From NCBI GenBank assembly GCA_030062745.1, contig CP099846.1, forward strand, positions 23,539,701 to 23,603,700: 64,000 bases of DNA. The letters are read 5' to 3'. This DNA comes from Capitulum mitella. Lineage: Eukaryota; Arthropoda; Thecostraca; Pollicipedomorpha; Pollicipedidae. The number at the start of each line of letters is the position of its first letter. Positions within the stretch are counted from its first letter, which is position 1. Of the stretch, positions 35,801 to 47,155 are shown piece after piece. Both the position numbers and the translations under genes were made by a program. A model generated the notes under the pieces. The model was given only the letters and a program-made list of their open reading frames with translations. It did not search any database and was not told the origin of the DNA.

Positions 35801-37420
35801 TCACGCCGTTACGTATGACGTCGTGAGTGGTTAAGGTTAAAGCCGGGGTCATCAGTGTGTGAAGCGCGCACTGAGGCTCGTTACGCCTTCTGTCGGCTGA
35901 GCACGGCGGTCTGGCGACTTGCCATTGATTGCGAACTTCGATAGTGCGGCTATCGCGTTGAAAACGAGCCGCACCATAACCACACCCGGGGCCGACAGCC
36001 AAACTGCAACAGCGCAGTCGTCCCTGTTCCGACCCCCGGCCCAGGCTGCCGCAGCACGCGACGCTGCAGCTGGCAGGAGAATAGCTGCGCGACGCGAGTT
36101 GGCACCGCCTGCGCGGCCTCCGCGCTTCGCGTCTGCAAGCACGCGTGTCCTGCGCACCAGCAGTGCATTCTGTCCGCGCCAGTGAGTGGAGATCGGCGAC
36201 TCGGCCGCGCGAAACTCGGCGCGGTGACGCCGGGGGGCGACGCGAGCTGCGTCAAACCTCGCCGTCGGGCGACGGCGCGGAGCGAAGCTCGTCTGAGCTC
36301 ACTGCGAAGCTGTGCGTGTTCCCGCGACGGCCCGTCCCCACAGCCAGGGGTGTCGATTTAAATTCTTTTGAGAGGGCCCTGGCTGGCCGATTGTTGATTG
36401 GGCCCTCATTGTTGGTTTGGCCGCCCCAATATTTTCTGCTGATTTTAAAGGGGAATGAGTAATAACGAAAAGAACGGCAGCAGTATGTAAGAGGTGGACA
36501 GAAAGTGAAGAATAAAGTCTAAAGCGATGCACCTATCCATGTTCCTGACTTCTGTCTGTATACATACCTGTATACGTGGAGATAAATGTACCCTTTTATT
36601 TGATAAATAGTTAACAGAAGAACTTATGAATTTCCGTTGGCCAAAATGTGGTTGGCTAAATCCGTCGAGAAACCCACATTTTGGGGAAGGTTAGGTTGTG
36701 GGGCCCTCGGCTCGGTCCCCCCCCCAATGATTTACAGACATCGACGCCCCTGCCCACAAACACTCAGTAGCCCCCGCCACAGTCCCTTTCACAAGAGGCT
36801 CGCTGCACGGCGTGAGGCGCCGGCGGTAAAGAACAGCGGGCTCCCGCCGCTGCAGGTGCTAATCGCCGAAGAGCTCGTGCTGCGTAACCATTCATATTCG
36901 ACTGCCTACCCGCGCGCTTCAGTGGCGCATTGTTCCCCGATCACCTCGCCGGCGTGCAGCGGCGCCCTGCTGCGTTACCGTGGCATCCGTGCACACGAGC
37001 TTAAGACCAGCATCCGCTCGCGGTATTTGGTTTCCTACCTTCCACGTGTATGCAATTCATCGCGCGTGGTGCGCGTTACGTGCGCCTTGCGCAGTTGCCG
37101 AGCAACCTCCATTGCTGGTCGTGAGCGGAGTGCGCTGAAAATCCGAACAGGCTTGGCTTTTCATTTACGAAGTATTTCGGGGAGGCTGCAACAGACGCAT
37201 GATGCGAGGATAACCTTAGGTGCTCATCATGCTTAATATGCTCATGCACTAGAGGCTGCCCAGGTCGTAAGCAAATATGTACCATTCACTGCACCATCAT
37301 AATACATTTTGGCACTGTCTCTAGGTCGGCGAAAGTGCTTTTTTTTGTAAGCTGCGTACGGCGGCTGTGACGCACCGACGCGCTCCTTACGGGGCACGTG
37401 ACCTTTCATCCAGATAACGT
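35801..37420. other. Intron DNA, no gene seen
   Basis: Mixed DNA. GGGCCCTC/GAGGGCCC inverted words lie at about 36371-36405 and a run of 9 C at 36718-36726. A 199-codon frame (36637-37236) has no domain I recognise. Confidence 0.4.
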
Positions 37421-40400
37421 CTCCCTTGCGGACCTTGTGGGCCGTTTTCACGTCGTGCGGCGCCGCTCGTCCATTCTCGCGCGGCGTCAGCAGCCGTTCC
37501 CGGCGGGGCCGACTCCGCCCGGCCCGCCCCCGTCGCCTGTCCCGGGACGGCCAGGTCGGCCCGGCCGCCGTCTTTGGGCGGCCTCGGCCCCGCCGCCGCC
37601 GTACTTGGCGCGAAAACGGCGCCGGCGGCCGCGGGACCCGGCCTCGCTCGCCCCGGCCGCCCGCCCGCCGCTGTCGGCCGCCGCTCGGCCGGCTGCTGAG
37701 TTATTTACGACGCATTGAACTGCCAGGGGCATTAAGCGTTGCAACTTGTCACGCCAGTTGGAATTGCATTTGTTTCCATTCACGGAGTGATAAAATCTGA
37801 CCTTGTCTGCAGTTGTTTTATTTAAAAAGGAATGCCACTTTTCTTTTGGTCTACGCTGTATCCCCTGCACTGATATAAAATTGGGAGGAGGCTTAAAATT
37901 GGTCTGCCGAATTGGTCGAGTCGGCGAGCAAAAATAGGGGACTGGTTAATGGCGGGGCCCGCCTGATGTTCCGATGTTCGTTCAGTGAAAATGCCATCGA
38001 AAAAACTTTTACTCAAAAGTAGCGCAGACAAGGCAAAGTTCTGCTGACGTCAGCAACAGCAAAGCTGACATGTCTATAGTATAATGGAAAGATCGTACTT
38101 TGTATCATATAACGTCTTGGCTTCCCGGGTAATCCACGACCTGCGCTGCGGATGACCTTGAGAGCGCCTTTTTGTGGATGATCCGATAGCGTAATTGCCA
38201 CTTTGTCTCAGCCAGCTGCTTCCGCGGTAGACCGTACAGTTACCAGGTTGTCCGCTATGTCAGTCTACGGATGAACTGCTGGCGCAGAGTTGTCGTCAGC
38301 TCGGCTCTGGCCACGCGGGGCCTCCGGCCCGGTTCGCGTGTCGGCACAGATGAATCGCACCGGCCGAGCCGCCGAACTGATAAGCGTGTTGTCAGGATCA
38401 GAGGGCTCAGGTCGCTCTGACCGGCCCGGCCGCCGAGCTGATGCCCCTGACGTCAGGGTCAGGGACTCGAGTCCCCTTGTCCAGCTGGCACCGGGCCGCC
38501 GGAGCTGAAGCTGTCCGACGCGGGGACCGTATGGCAGGACACACGAAGGCTGTCCCGGGCGACATTACAACTCGCAGCACGCGAAACGAAAATCAGCTGC
38601 AATACGTGCCTTCGCCGCTGAGATCCGAGGAGGTCTGAGCGGTTTCACAGACGAGGCGGGGGAACGGTAAGCCTCAGATGTTCCCGCTGTTGTTTGATGA
38701 CGCTCTGGAATGTTTGCATTGCCCTCACGCGGCGCTGGAGGCCGAGCAGCGCGGTTTATGCATGAGCGTCTGTCGATGCAAGGCTGGGTGTGTGCAGCGC
38801 TGTTCACCGTTCTGGTACAGCCATAAACCCATCCTAGGGCTTGGTCATCTCTTTTGAAATTCAGGAGTTGGATTGAGTGGTGGCGGGCAGTTTCTGATGC
38901 ATCGTGCCGCAATACGAAGCCGCCGAACGGCATACACATTCCGTTGACCTTCGTGGATGTGATCTACACCGGACATGCATTAGACGCATTAGTTCGTCGT
39001 CTATTTTCGTGCCTGCCGCATGCCATTAGACGTGTGTGACTGTCGTCTGGTCACGGACCATGCCAGCTACCTATTTGTCGTCCCGTTTGTTTATTTGCAC
39101 AGTGGCTCGTCAGGAATAAATTTGCACTGTGCGCTGTCCTGTTGGCGACATCTGCATTTCATAGTCGTTGTGGTACTGAGACAGGCTGTCATGGATGGAA
39201 GAGAATTGCGTCATGTTTACATGAGCATGGACGTTTAAAGGCGTATAATGACGTGCCGATCCGTCACGTTTTTCATTGTTTCGACCAAATCACTTGCGCC
39301 AGTTATGATTCACAGCAGTTGCTCTGATCTGTGGCCAGTCTGAATCGGACGGTTTTGCTGCGGATTATATAGGGTTTAACCTCACCTTACTCTTTATTAT
39401 GTATTGCTGTCAAACCCCATGGCTGATACCGTGCGGTAATGTTGAGGATTATGAAGTTCTACCGTGCGTTTCATGTACGGGGAACCACTTAATTTCGAGA
39501 CATTTAACCGATTGTCATCTAGATATTCTTAACCCCTAGAATTATTAGATCTGGTACGAAACCTGCAGCGCTTTATGAATGCATGTTTCTGCGGTGCACG
39601 TTTTCCGATGCATGTCGATTTTCGTGCTCGTGATTTTAGCGGCAGCGCTCCCGCTTTGTGGCGCTGCCGCTTCATTTGCATGAGCCTGTAATGGTCGCTT
39701 CCTTTCACCGGCACTTCTCGGCTCTAAATCGTGATAGATGGTTCTCCGGGCGCGTAGCCGCAGCTGGGGCGGTCGATGTATGACGTAAGCGGTCCGGACA
39801 TTGCCTTCGTGATTGAAAGGTCTCGGGCTCCGCGCCCCCTGGATATTGATGAACTGTCGCGTTATCAGGCGGGGATACGGCGACGTGACGGGCATTAACG
39901 TTACCGACTAAACGTCTTTTTCGTAATGGAATGCGGTGTGGTCTTAGGCCTGGGAACGTGGCGAGGTCTTTTTTTACGTTGGCGCGTGCATGTCCAAAGT
40001 TGTCGTGTTTCCAGACAAGGCAAGCGACCCGTTAGAAAGTGGATGGGGCTGAAGTTTGGAAGGAATGTGGAAGCTAACTTTCCAAGTGTCGGAACAATTT
40101 TTGGAAATCGCTGCGAGTCCTAAGACGGACATTTGATCGATACGAGTCCGGGCTTTCCAGCGCATGACCCTGTGACAGCAGTGGCTGGCCTTCAGCTCAG
40201 CTTTTGCAGACATTTTTGTGTCACCCAACGGTAATTCTTTGGGTCAGCTGGTAGGGTCGTCACTCGAGAAGGACCGTTATCGGTTTTTTATTGGCGCCGT
40301 AACACAGGTAGCGGGAGCTTCTGTAGTGGAAAAACGCCGATGACTGGCTTTTATATGGCAACGTGACGTAGCTTAACAATGCTTTTAGTTTAATAGCCCC

Positions 40401-40559
40401 TTTTGAAAGCGTCAAACTCACGATAAGATAATTAACACCATCACTATCCCTCACGCTGCATGCAGTGATCTCAGCTTGTGCCAGTAGAATATCAGTGATT
40501 GATCCAACACGAAGGGGCGATTATCCTGCCTAAACCTTTCGCTCACAAGTCGAAGCCTC
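37421..40559. other. Intron DNA with small CpG-dense patches, no gene seen
   Basis: GC-rich at 37430-37700 and 38290-38530, otherwise neutral. No exon, RNA or element is recognised. Confidence 0.4.
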
Positions 40560-43240
40560 TGAGGTTGGCATGGCAATCCCGCGGCCGTTCCAGTCAGCTC
40601 AGCTGATGGAGCCGGCCGTTCTTCCGTTACTCGTGGCCCGCGCGTCCGAGCCGCGCGCCCAGGTCCCGGCGCTGCTGATGCCGGCTTAACCGGCGGCGCG
40701 CGTACACGGCTAACGGCGGCTCTACCGGCGGCGGCGGTGGCGCGGCTGCGCGCCGCGTTCGCCGCGCGCGCCGGCGGCCGTCCGACAGAGTGCGGTGTCG
40801 TGTTCGCGATCCGATCTGGCCGCGGGCCGCGATGAAGCCGTGTGTCCGGCCTGGCGGCCGTGTTCGGGTGATTTGTTGGCGGCCTGTCGGACTACGACCG
40901 GTCGGGTCGTGTCGGACGGCGACCGATCTGGGCCTGGCCGTGGTCCTGACGGACGAGACATGGCGCTACCGGGGTCGGCCGCTCGGACCGCGCTACCGGG
41001 CGACCGCGCGAACCGGACTGGACTGCTGTGGAGCCGTGAAGGGCGGGAAACGATCCTCTCACGTTCGTCAGTACGTCTCTGCATCGTCCCGGGACTGCAG
41101 AGATCTCCGCAGGTCTCGTTGGCCGGGTAGGAATGCATGGGACACGACGTTCTTTCGCACAACAGGCATTACGCATCCTAGTGCAACGGGTCGGGTTGGA
41201 GGCCACATGTTGTCGTTTTCGCCGGAAATGGGTTCATCAGTCGGTCGACCGGAGACGGTTTTCAACTCCCACGACACTTGGTTCCGCTTTGAAAGTGAAC
41301 GCTGACCAAAGGTAGGGAACGGTTCTCGGTAGCCGTCATAACGTGCGCTTGTGTCCCAACGTTAACGTAAAATGTGGGACAAGACAATCCAACCTTGCTC
41401 AGAATACAAAAACCTCAGTTACGTTTTCGATCAGTACATGGCGTGGGATAATCCGTAGCCTCTCTTTCCCGTCGCTGCTTCAGCATATCAGCTGAGCTTT
41501 CCAACGTCCGTTACCACATCCTGGGTTGTGCGCTCGAGACACTCGTTGGTGCCTGGGTTCTCCCTCACCTTCGCCCTTGAACGTGTGGGAATTTGCAAAC
41601 ATTTGAGAAATGCATTGCTGTTTACGGAAGCAGTTTAAAGAAATAATTTAGGAAGGGCGCTTAGATAATCAGTTTCGCGATTCGGGTAATTTTCGGCTGT
41701 CGAAAGTTGGAACATGTGTCAGACCTGAGGGAGGGACTCGGCTGGATGGCAGCGGACGAAACGTATCGTCACCGCACCCTCCGCCTGCTTCACAACATAC
41801 TGGTGACTGGCGAGCACAGCTCCATAGCCAGGGGATTTATTATCAGCCGGTCACAGCACGATCGTAACACGCGGCAACATCACCGTTTGTATGTGCCGCG
41901 CTCCGGAACCGAGACATGGGAACGTTTGCTCTGCAGACGTGCGCCAGTTTTGCGCAACGAGCTACCTTTTTTAGGTTCGTTGTTTGTCTGTGCGGAGTTT
42001 CGATCGTCATCTGAAGAGTCACATGCTAGTTAACGAATAGTGTGCATATCGAAATACACGCCTTATAGGTGTGTTGTTTTGTGAACGAGTTTGTACACGT
42101 GCGTGCGTGTTCTTTCCCGCCAGGCGTTTTTGTATAATAGTGTTCACCCCTTGTTTTACATGTTTGACCCTGGACCACCAGTTGTGTGGATAATCGTGAG
42201 ATTGTACTATACAGCACAATACAGTGGCTTGAGGAAATGTCGAACAGACCCCGCATTCTCTTGTTAGAAGAAGGAAAACATCACAAATCTGTCCCCACTC
42301 TCGCTAATTGTTTGCTGTCGTAGATGAACGATAATCCCTCACTTACGGTTCTCACAGTTGGCGCACTTCTCTGTCGCGCCCAACCAGGCGCTGCTATAAG
42401 CCCTGAGACGGCGCGAAAACAATCGGCACGAAACGTCAGCCCGGCGCCGGATCCCCACCCCGAGGCCGGCTGCCGCCGCTCCTAACGGTCCCCCGACGGC
42501 CGGGCCCGGCGATAATCGACGCTCAAATCGTGGGCTCTCCTCATTAGCGACAGATACGCGTCTCCTGTGCCGCGCCCGGCTATGACTCACTGGCCGGCTG
42601 TTGGCGACGTCTGTGGCGTGAAAAATACAGCGCCAACCGATGTCCATCGGCTCTGTGTCATTCCAGAACGTGTCAGGCACACCTTCGACGTGAGCATTTT
42701 TACCTACATTTTAGCGTACCCGTCGGTGGGAGCCAAGTCCATTTTGTTTCTCGTCGCGCTCTGTCTGGTAAAAACAGTGCTGCAAAAATTTGCGGAATTC
42801 GAAATTCCAGGTGCCACCCCCTTTTTGCCACGTATCGCCAGTTCTTTGACGTCCCTTGCTATCCGCGCGACCTCTCCGTCCAGCGGTAACCAGCCGTCTC
42901 CGGGAGCGGTGAAACCGGAGACCTGCACGGGCCGGCACGGGCCGGCCGGACCTGCGGAGAAACTGCCGGAACGCGGGACGCGCGTCGATCTGGCAGATAG
43001 CCGCCGCGCAGGCCGGGGCCCGTCAGCGTTACGTCACCGTCACGGCATTAATTGTACGGTAACCGGGCGGGCCGGGCGCGGCGCGGCGAACGGCGGCCTT
43101 TTTACGGCGCGGGGAATTATAAAACCCGGCCCGAGACGTCGGCCGGCGCCCCGCCAGGTGCTTCCGATCATCGTTCCGGGCATTTTTGGGTGTCGGGCAT
43201 GCCAGCTACCTGGTACTTGGGTCGGTGACAATTTCTGTTT
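40560..43240. other. Intron DNA with CpG-dense patches, no gene seen
   Basis: GC-rich at about 40600-41080 and 42880-43150. The segment at about 42690-42930 has frames open on both strands without a known match. Confidence 0.4.
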
Positions 43241-44980
43241 GTAATCTTTACTCTTTTAGTTTCCTGAGGCCTTCCTGGGACACAGAGATGAAGTTAGCAG
43301 GGTTCCAAACCAGCAAAGCTGCGAAATTGGTCCAAAGGAGTGCTTGAGGTATTATGACTAGTACGTTTTGGAATATTAATGTCTCCGCTTCCCTAGTTGT
43401 ATGGATATCCTGGATGCTACACTTGCTCATAGACATGATCTTTGAACGCTTCAGGTTAGTTATGCACTCTGCTTGTGATCAGGCGTATGCCTGAATCTCG
43501 GTCGGATGCGGGTATCCCTGCTTTGGATTGAAGCATTTGCTGACCTGAGCGTGTCATTGCGTCAGCTAAGAAACTTTCGTATCCTGACAGGACGAAGCGA
43601 GGGCCGAGTTACGAAAAGCTTACCCCGGTCATGCCAGCTGGATGCGAATTGAAAATAGCGTATGTTCCATCCGGGTTCAGGCGCATGTCTACCTAAAAAA
43701 AAAAAAAACACTTCTCGGATTCTGTCGCGCCATGACGTCGTTTACCGTAGACTAATGGAAGGCGAAGGGCCTGTTTCAGATTTATAGTGCGTAATCTCTG
43801 ATGTGGCATTGTCCACATACACAGCAGTTTCTGAATGCTGACGTCATTTGTCTGATTTTTTCGCGTCAGTCTCCGGAACGTCAGCTGTTTTTGGTTGGCT
43901 TTGCGAACTGGAAGCATGAGGCCACAAAAGAAGCTTTTACATTTATGTCGTAGCGTTTTTCGTAATTTCTTTGTTCTTTTTGTGTTGATAAGTTTCGTGG
44001 AAGGTCTTTCTTGTTTGGAAGTATATGGTATTGATGGGTCGTCATTTCATCGTGAAAATGACGTTACTGATTTTGGTGTGCTGGAACTGTCTGGAGTCGA
44101 ATCGTACCTTCTCTTGCGTTACCGTGAAGTACCTGTCAGCTTTTTGTCAGTTTTCTTGCTCTTGCTTTCTAACATTGTCGATCGTCGATCGGTAATTTCA
44201 CGATGTGCGTCACATCAACATTTCCAGAGACAGATAAAGCCATTTATGAGAATCGCAGCATGTCATGATTGAGACCAGACAGGCCTGCGTTTGTTTTGAG
44301 CGATTGCACGGTTAGGTTGCGCAGTCGTCAATCATTGCGGTGCATTTGAAGCACTGACCATTTTTATCGAGGAAAATGCAGTTTCCTTAGCTTCGCTGCG
44401 CCAACGTAACACGTGATTTCTTGTCTGAGCTGATCAAATGACATCACTTAAAGCTGTCTGGTGCCACATAATAGGATGAAGTAATAGCCGTAAAATGCCA
44501 CAGTGCACACAGACAGGTGCCTCAAAACCTCGTAATCTCATTTCAGTGGGCCGTTTGGATGACTGTCAACTTCCCTGTGACAAAAATATTGCTTCGGTGC
44601 ACCGGACCACGTAGAACTCGTGGTGCTGCATTTGGCCTGGCATGCGAACCCATCGGAGGCACTTGACATGGTAGATTATCTTTTCTGCTGTCTTCTCGCT
44701 CGCAGTTCTGAATATTATGAGGTTTTGGACACCAGCCTTTTCGCTGTTGCGGAGCTAAGGCAAACAAGAAAGCGAATTGGGGGAATCGGTATGACGTAGT
44801 CGGAACAAACAGTGGCACAGAATCCGGACGCATTGCGGAACGAAGTACGACAATCGGCGACACGGAGCGCGATAAATTACGGAACAGAACAGAGCAGATC
44901 GCGACATGGAGCCGGGCAGCATGAACGTCAGAACCGGGAAACACGACGAGAAAGAGTCGGGACCACAGGCTCCGTCGCTC
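43241..44980. other. Intron DNA, no gene seen
   Basis: Neutral to A/T-richer, with a run of 14 A at about 43695. A 125-codon frame (43895-44272) with a hydrophobic start is unrecognised and within chance. Confidence 0.4.
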
Positions 44981-45658
44981 AGGGCGGGGACTCAGCAGGG
45001 CCAGAGACAGGGCCGGGGCAAGGGCCGGGACCACCGTTTCCGGCCCGGGCGCCACAGCGTCCGGCCGACCCCTGCTCTCGTTACGCGCCGACTGGTGGCG
45101 GGCGTCTCGGCCGCGGCGGGCGCCGTCCGTCACCGTCGCCCGCGACGCACGTGCCGGCCGGCCGCCGCGCTCGTTAGCCGTCACGCCGGTCACGTGGCGC
45201 TCGCCGGCGCGGACATCCGTTCCGCGCCGTCCGCCCGACAATGGGCTGCGAAGAACGGTCGCCGGCGTGCGTCGCTCGTCCGCGGCGGTGCGGCCGAGCG
45301 CTGATTGCAGCCGCCATCGCTCGTGCCGAGCTGAGCCGTCGTAGTGCGGTGAATGGTGGGCGCGTTTGTCCGCGTGCGATGTCGCTCGTGGACGGTTTGT
45401 GGTGAGGTTATTAACGTGTGCGGCGGTGTCGTACGATTTCAATAGAGCGCACGCACGCACCCACCCAGGAAGCCTGAATGAAAATGAATGTAAACTGCGT
45501 CGCGCGCCTGATGATTTCAGGAACGATCTGCTGCTGTATGGGGCTTTATTCCCGTGTTTTTTGTGTGCGCGTGTTTGCGTTTCGCTCGTCATTCACGAAC
45601 GTGTTCTGTCGGCAGCGGGAAACTGGGCACTGACGCCGCTCTTTCTCTGTGCTTTCAG

Positions 45659-45696
45659 TATGCAAATACGCCTGCCACAAGAGCTGCGAGCCGAAG
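45659..45696 (+). CDS. Tensin-like gene, C1 zinc-finger exon (second half, 38-nt micro-exon)
   Basis: Seen: pyrimidine-rich acceptor TTTCTCTGTGCTTTCAG ending at 45658, 38 bases, donor AAG|GTAAGC at 45697. The split codon G|TA restores Val, and the exon reads V-CKYACHKSCEPK. It supplies the rest of the C1 ligand pattern (C-X2-C-X4-H-X2-C). The exon ends in phase 0. The last ligand Cys expected four residues later must come from the next exon. I scanned by eye for an acceptor followed by GTN, three codons and TGY up to base 64000 and found none, so exon 4 is probably outside the window. The match of phase and zinc-ligand spacing across a 21.6-kb intron is the strongest evidence that the exons belong together. 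Confidence 0.85.
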
Positions 45697-46360
45697 GTAA
45701 GCCGGCGACGAGCGCCCTCCAGGTCGTGGCGCGTCGCCGTCCTGTTTGTTCACCTCTCGTCGCGCCGCGCTCTCCGGTGCCGTCGCGCCGCCGTCACGTC
45801 CGTGACGCGCGTGACGGCCGTGACGGGCGTGACGGCGCGTCCGCGGCGGCGCGGCGGCGACGGGAACTCGGCGCCGGAGGAGGCGGGCGGAGATGGCCGG
45901 CGATAGGGGTCGCCGCGCGGCCCGGCGCAGGCGGCAATCGCCGGCCCGATCGGGCCGATAGCGACATACTTGAGAAGAAACGCGGCGGCGGCGCCGCGAC
46001 CGCCTACAAAGGAGCCGAGGGCCGCGCCCGGCCGCCGCCGCTCGCGCGGCCGGCAAAAAGCGCGCCGCGCCGGCCGGCCCGGAGCCCGCCGACGTCGGCG
46101 GGCCTGATTTTCATAACAATAACATTTAATAGCGGCCGGCCGGGGTCAAGCTGCGGCCAATAGCCGCGCCATTGTTGGCGGCCGGCAACAATGCCGTGTT
46201 GTTCCGGCCGCTCGTTCCTCTCACGTTGCGCGGCGCCGCGCGCGACGGGACCCTGCACTGTCAGGTAGCCGGTTCCGTGGCTGGCGCGGTACTGCCCCGC
46301 TGGCAGGAGGTCCCGGGCCGCGACGGGCCCAGCTCTGTCAGCTAGCCAGTCCCGTGACCG
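45690..46360. other. CpG-dense block at the start of intron 3
   Basis: GC-rich from the exon 3 donor onward and containing the 9-bp array. No further exon is recognised. Confidence 0.4.
45792..45834. repeat. 9-bp array of CGTGACG/CGTCACG words
   Basis: CGTCACG at 45792, then CGTGACG at 45801, 45810, 45819 and 45828: five units at exact 9-base spacing, 96 bases after the exon 3 donor. The words resemble CRE/ATF half-sites. Confidence 0.85.
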
Positions 46361-46829
46361 ATGCAGTACTGCGCCGGAGAGGACGTCGTCAACGCTTGCA
46401 TTTGTTAGTGACAGACGGTCGCGTGTGATCCAGCGTTGCGTGGTGGTTACCCTCTCGGGCCCAACATGGTGGCAAACCTTCGCGTCTGCCCAATATCCTC
46501 TGGCATTTCTGTCCCAGATTTCTTCGACGGCCAACCATGACATGTAGCATTAATTCAGCATGCACCTGTTTCTTCTCATCCGGCATCTGGTGCGTGTGGA
46601 AGTTCGAAGCAGCGTTTTTTATGGATTGAAGCCGCCATATACGTCAAGGCGTAGCTACGACGTAAGCGTTTATCTAGGCTGCTCCCGTGCTTTCGTTTGT
46701 GTTCACAGGCTCTGACGCGTGTGTGTCACTGTTGGTTTTGTTTAAAACGGCGCTCCACCGAAATCAGCAGGGACTCGGCCGGTCGCGTCCTCACTTTTCC
46801 CGCCATTTTCCACCTCTTGGATTCTTGTC

Positions 46830-47155
46830 GTTATCTCTCATTTCTATTCTCTCTAATTTCTTTTCTCAATCATATATCGGCCATCTCCGATCTGTGACTC
46901 CCGCCATCTCCCAGTTCCGATCTCCGCCGCCAACGGTCTCTGATTCCTATCGTTTCCGAGTTTAGATTCCGTTCTCTCCGGTCTCCAATGCCGACCACCT
47001 GCGGTCCCGGACTCCCGTCGTCTCCAGTCTCTAGTTTCCGTCACCTGCGGACTCCGACTGCCGTCGCCCCCTGTATCTGGCTCCACAGCCTCCGACCTCA
47101 GATCCCCGCCGTCTCCGGTCTCCGCGGCCCGTCGTCTCCCGTCGCCTCCGCCGGC
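46830..47155. repeat. Degenerate pyrimidine-rich repeat
   Basis: Recurring TCTCC, CCGTC and CACCTGCGG words (the last near 46997 and 47044) give a diverged tandem array on a C/T-rich + strand. Copy number cannot be fixed by eye. Confidence 0.5.

Larger units (their letters stand above)
24029..45658 (+). other. Intron 2 of the tensin-like gene
   Basis: 21,630 bases splitting the C1 zinc finger between its fourth and fifth ligands. It is a mosaic of CpG-rich blocks and neutral DNA. Weak candidate alternative first exons or cassette exons are listed separately (25231, 32153, 34384, 34680). Confidence 0.8.

Noticed and set aside
36637-37236. 199-codon frame on the + strand
   Set aside because: No domain, hydrophobic pattern or splice context to support it.
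42700-42930. Frames on both strands in a neutral-GC stretch (for example LQVSGFTAPGDGWLPLDGE on -)
   Set aside because: No match I can name and no clear splice sites; perhaps a diverged repeat.
43895-44272. 125-codon frame with a signal-peptide-like start
   Set aside because: The hydrophobic stretch is T-rich DNA read in frame; nothing else supports a secreted protein.
44906-45304. 132-codon frame starting MEPGSMNVRTGKHDEKES just upstream of exon 3
   Set aside because: It ends in a stop with no good donor in the phase needed by the 45659 exon.
44543-45592. 349-codon frame on the - strand
   Set aside because: No domain I know, half of it in GC-rich DNA, overlapped by open frames on the + strand; its length is compatible with chance here.
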